Of a stretch of DNA of 40,256 nucleotides, positions 39,489 to 40,256 are shown in pieces. This stretch comes from JBPCPM01 sp050999155. GTDB taxonomy: Bacteria; Actinomycetota; Thermoleophilia; Solirubrobacterales; 70-9. Position 1 is the stretch's first letter. Every line of letters starts with the position of its first letter. The stretch spans positions 1 through 40,256 of the forward strand of contig JBPCPM010000149.1 of assembly GCA_050999155.1 (NCBI GenBank), written 5' to 3'. A program made the position numbers and the translations under genes. The notes beneath the pieces are model-generated. The model was not told the origin of the DNA, did no database searches, and saw only the letters and a program-made list of their open reading frames with translations.

Positions 39489-39770
39489 GTGGCCCGCGTC
39501 CTGTACCGCTGCCACACCCGCACCAACCGCCTGTGCCCGTGCGGCACGGTCGAACGGCGGCTTCAGAAACTGGACCTGGACCACAAGACCGAGCGCGTCT
39601 CCCTGCGCCGGGCCGAGCGCCCGGAGATCGAGCACCTGACCAGACAGCTCCACGTGCCGGTGCTCGTCGACGGCGACGAGATCATCCATGACTCCAAGCG
39701 GATCCTGGAGTACCTGCAGTGGCGCTACGGGCAGGACGGTGGAGAGCCACCGGCGACGCCCGATTCCTGA
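39489..39770 (+). CDS. Glutaredoxin/GST-N-terminal-like thioredoxin-fold protein
   Basis: A 93-residue single thioredoxin-fold domain. It reads VLYRCHTRTNRLCPCGTVERRL, with Cys16-Pro-Cys18-Gly in place of the usual CPYC, and a longer loop after strand 1. VPVLVDGDEIIHDSKRILEYLQ holds the cis-Pro (residue 57) and the glutathione-binding DS motif of GST/glutaredoxin domains. A CxC spacing would give an unusual redox or metal-binding site. It starts at GTG 2 nt after the epimerase stop. It could serve a thiol cofactor or Fe-S handling, as an A-type carrier gene follows 44 nt later with its own promoter. Confidence 0.82.
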   Translation: MARVLYRCHTRTNRLCPCGTVERRLQKLDLDHKTERVSLRRAERPEIEHLTRQLHVPVLVDGDEIIHDSKRILEYLQWRYGQDGGEPPATPDS

Positions 39771-39777
39771 TCCCCCC

Positions 39778-39806
39778 TTGGGCCGGGGCGATTCAGTCGA
39801 TAGAAT
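39778..39806 (+). promoter_or_regulatory. Promoter of the A-type Fe-S carrier gene
   Basis: TTGGGC (39778-39783) and TAGAAT (39801-39806) are spaced by 17 nt, the best -35/-10 pair in the window. Only 8 nt separate TAGAAT from ATG 39815, so the mRNA is predicted to be leaderless. Confidence 0.6.
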
Positions 39807-39814
39807 GCCAGCCC

Positions 39815-40177
39815 ATGGGCGCCACCGAAACCACCATCAAGTCCGATCCCATCCGCCTGACCGATCACGCGGCCGAGAAGGTGCGTGAGTTGCTCGGGTC
39901 TCAGACCGGCGAGGAGGAGCAGGCGCTGCGCGTCGGCGTCAAGGGTGGCGGCTGCTCGGGCTTCGAGTACGTGCTCGCCTTCGACGTCAAGAAGGACACC
40001 GACCACGAGTTCGAGCTCCAGGGTGTGAGGGTGATCGTCGACGAGCCCAGCATGCGGTTCGTCTACGGCTCCGAGGTCGACTTCGTCGACGGCCTCCAGG
40101 GGGCCGGCTTCAAGGTCAACAACCCCAACGTCGTCGCCGCCTGCGGCTGCGGCTCTTCCTTCCAAGTCCGCGAGTAG
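39815..40177 (+). CDS. erpA: A-type iron-sulfur cluster carrier (IscA/ErpA/HesB family)
   Basis: A 120-residue A-type carrier with the three conserved cysteines: Cys47 in GGGCSGFEYVL, and Cys110/Cys112 in AACGCGSSF. The family core runs from IRLTDHAAEKVRELL to the end. It binds a [2Fe-2S] or [4Fe-4S] cluster between subunits and passes it to target enzymes in the cytosol. The symbol follows the common actinobacterial annotation; IscA or SufA would fit the sequence equally. ATG 39815 is supported by the promoter spacing. It is followed by a G-tract region. Confidence 0.93.
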   Translation: MGATETTIKSDPIRLTDHAAEKVRELLGSQTGEEEQALRVGVKGGGCSGFEYVLAFDVKKDTDHEFELQGVRVIVDEPSMRFVYGSEVDFVDGLQGAGFKVNNPNVVAACGCGSSFQVRE

Positions 40178-40180
40178 AGA

Positions 40181-40221
40181 GGGACCTGGGGGGCGCGGGC
40201 AGGGGGACCGGGGAGGGGAGG
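40181..40221 (+). other. G-quadruplex-type G-tract cluster after erpA
   Basis: Seven G-runs in 41 nt (GGG, GGGGGG, GGG, GGGGG, GGGG, GGGG, GG), with loops of 1 to 4 nt, begin 3 nt after the erpA stop. The coding strand, hence the mRNA 3' end, carries the Gs. It could pause RNA polymerase or stabilise the transcript end. No gene was recognised from here to the window end. Confidence 0.55.
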
Positions 40222-40256
40222 CCAAGACACTGAACAGCAAATGCGGGGATCGTGGG

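Overview
The window is about 40 kb of very GC-rich, densely coding DNA. Gene starts are frequently GTG and many promoters look leaderless. Together with the gene content (ECF sigma factor, 70-residue biotin carrier, acyl-CoA dehydrogenase/crotonase/SDR/CaiB genes, DUF3618 and holin-like membrane proteins, GST-like thioredoxin-fold protein) this points to a high-GC Actinomycetota chromosome, possibly Thermoleophilia/Solirubrobacterales. That lineage call is an inference; there is no rRNA or marker tree here. No tRNA, rRNA, CRISPR array, IS element or prophage was seen, and no stretch over 300 bases lacks a gene.

Layout: 1-0.8 kb, an ECF sigma factor and the start of a probable regulatory partner (minus strand). 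0.9-2.6 kb, rubredoxin and a dihydrolipoamide-dehydrogenase-like flavoprotein. 2.6-5.5 kb, a minus-strand run of biotin carrier, crotonase, bioD and a BioA-like protein that lacks the PLP lysine. 5.6-12.5 kb, glycosyltransferase, thioesterase, glycerol kinase, SRPBCC protein, two tandem PlsC-type acyltransferases, a metallo-beta-lactamase-fold hydrolase and an SDR. Two 82-bp structured repeats lie between the last two. 12.5-17.6 kb, Nudix hydrolase, secreted PHP-type protein, SDR and patatin. 17.7-23.3 kb, catalase, two acyl-CoA dehydrogenases and a P450, with palindromic operator candidates between the last two. 23.5-25.3 kb, a membrane GGDEF/HD-GYP fusion. 25.3-29.1 kb, crotonase, BKACE, CaiB-type CoA transferase and a MerR regulator. 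29.1-34.8 kb, purE and purK separated by a single-chain Type IIG restriction-modification enzyme and a 95-residue unknown protein. 34.9-40.2 kb, nitrilase-family amidase with a TetR regulator, three small membrane/envelope genes, DegV protein, NAD-dependent epimerase, a thioredoxin-fold protein and an A-type Fe-S carrier, ending in a G-tract region.

The common theme is acyl-CoA/lipid metabolism (acyl-CoA dehydrogenases, crotonases, CaiB, thioesterase, PlsC, glpK, patatin, biotin carrier), with redox and stress functions around it. The most unusual items are the restriction cassette that splits purK from purE, its unknown small partner, the tandem 82-bp repeats with long stems, the lysine-less BioA-like protein beside bioD, and a repeated promoter architecture in which a TANNNT hexamer ends 6-10 nt before the start codon of about fourteen genes.
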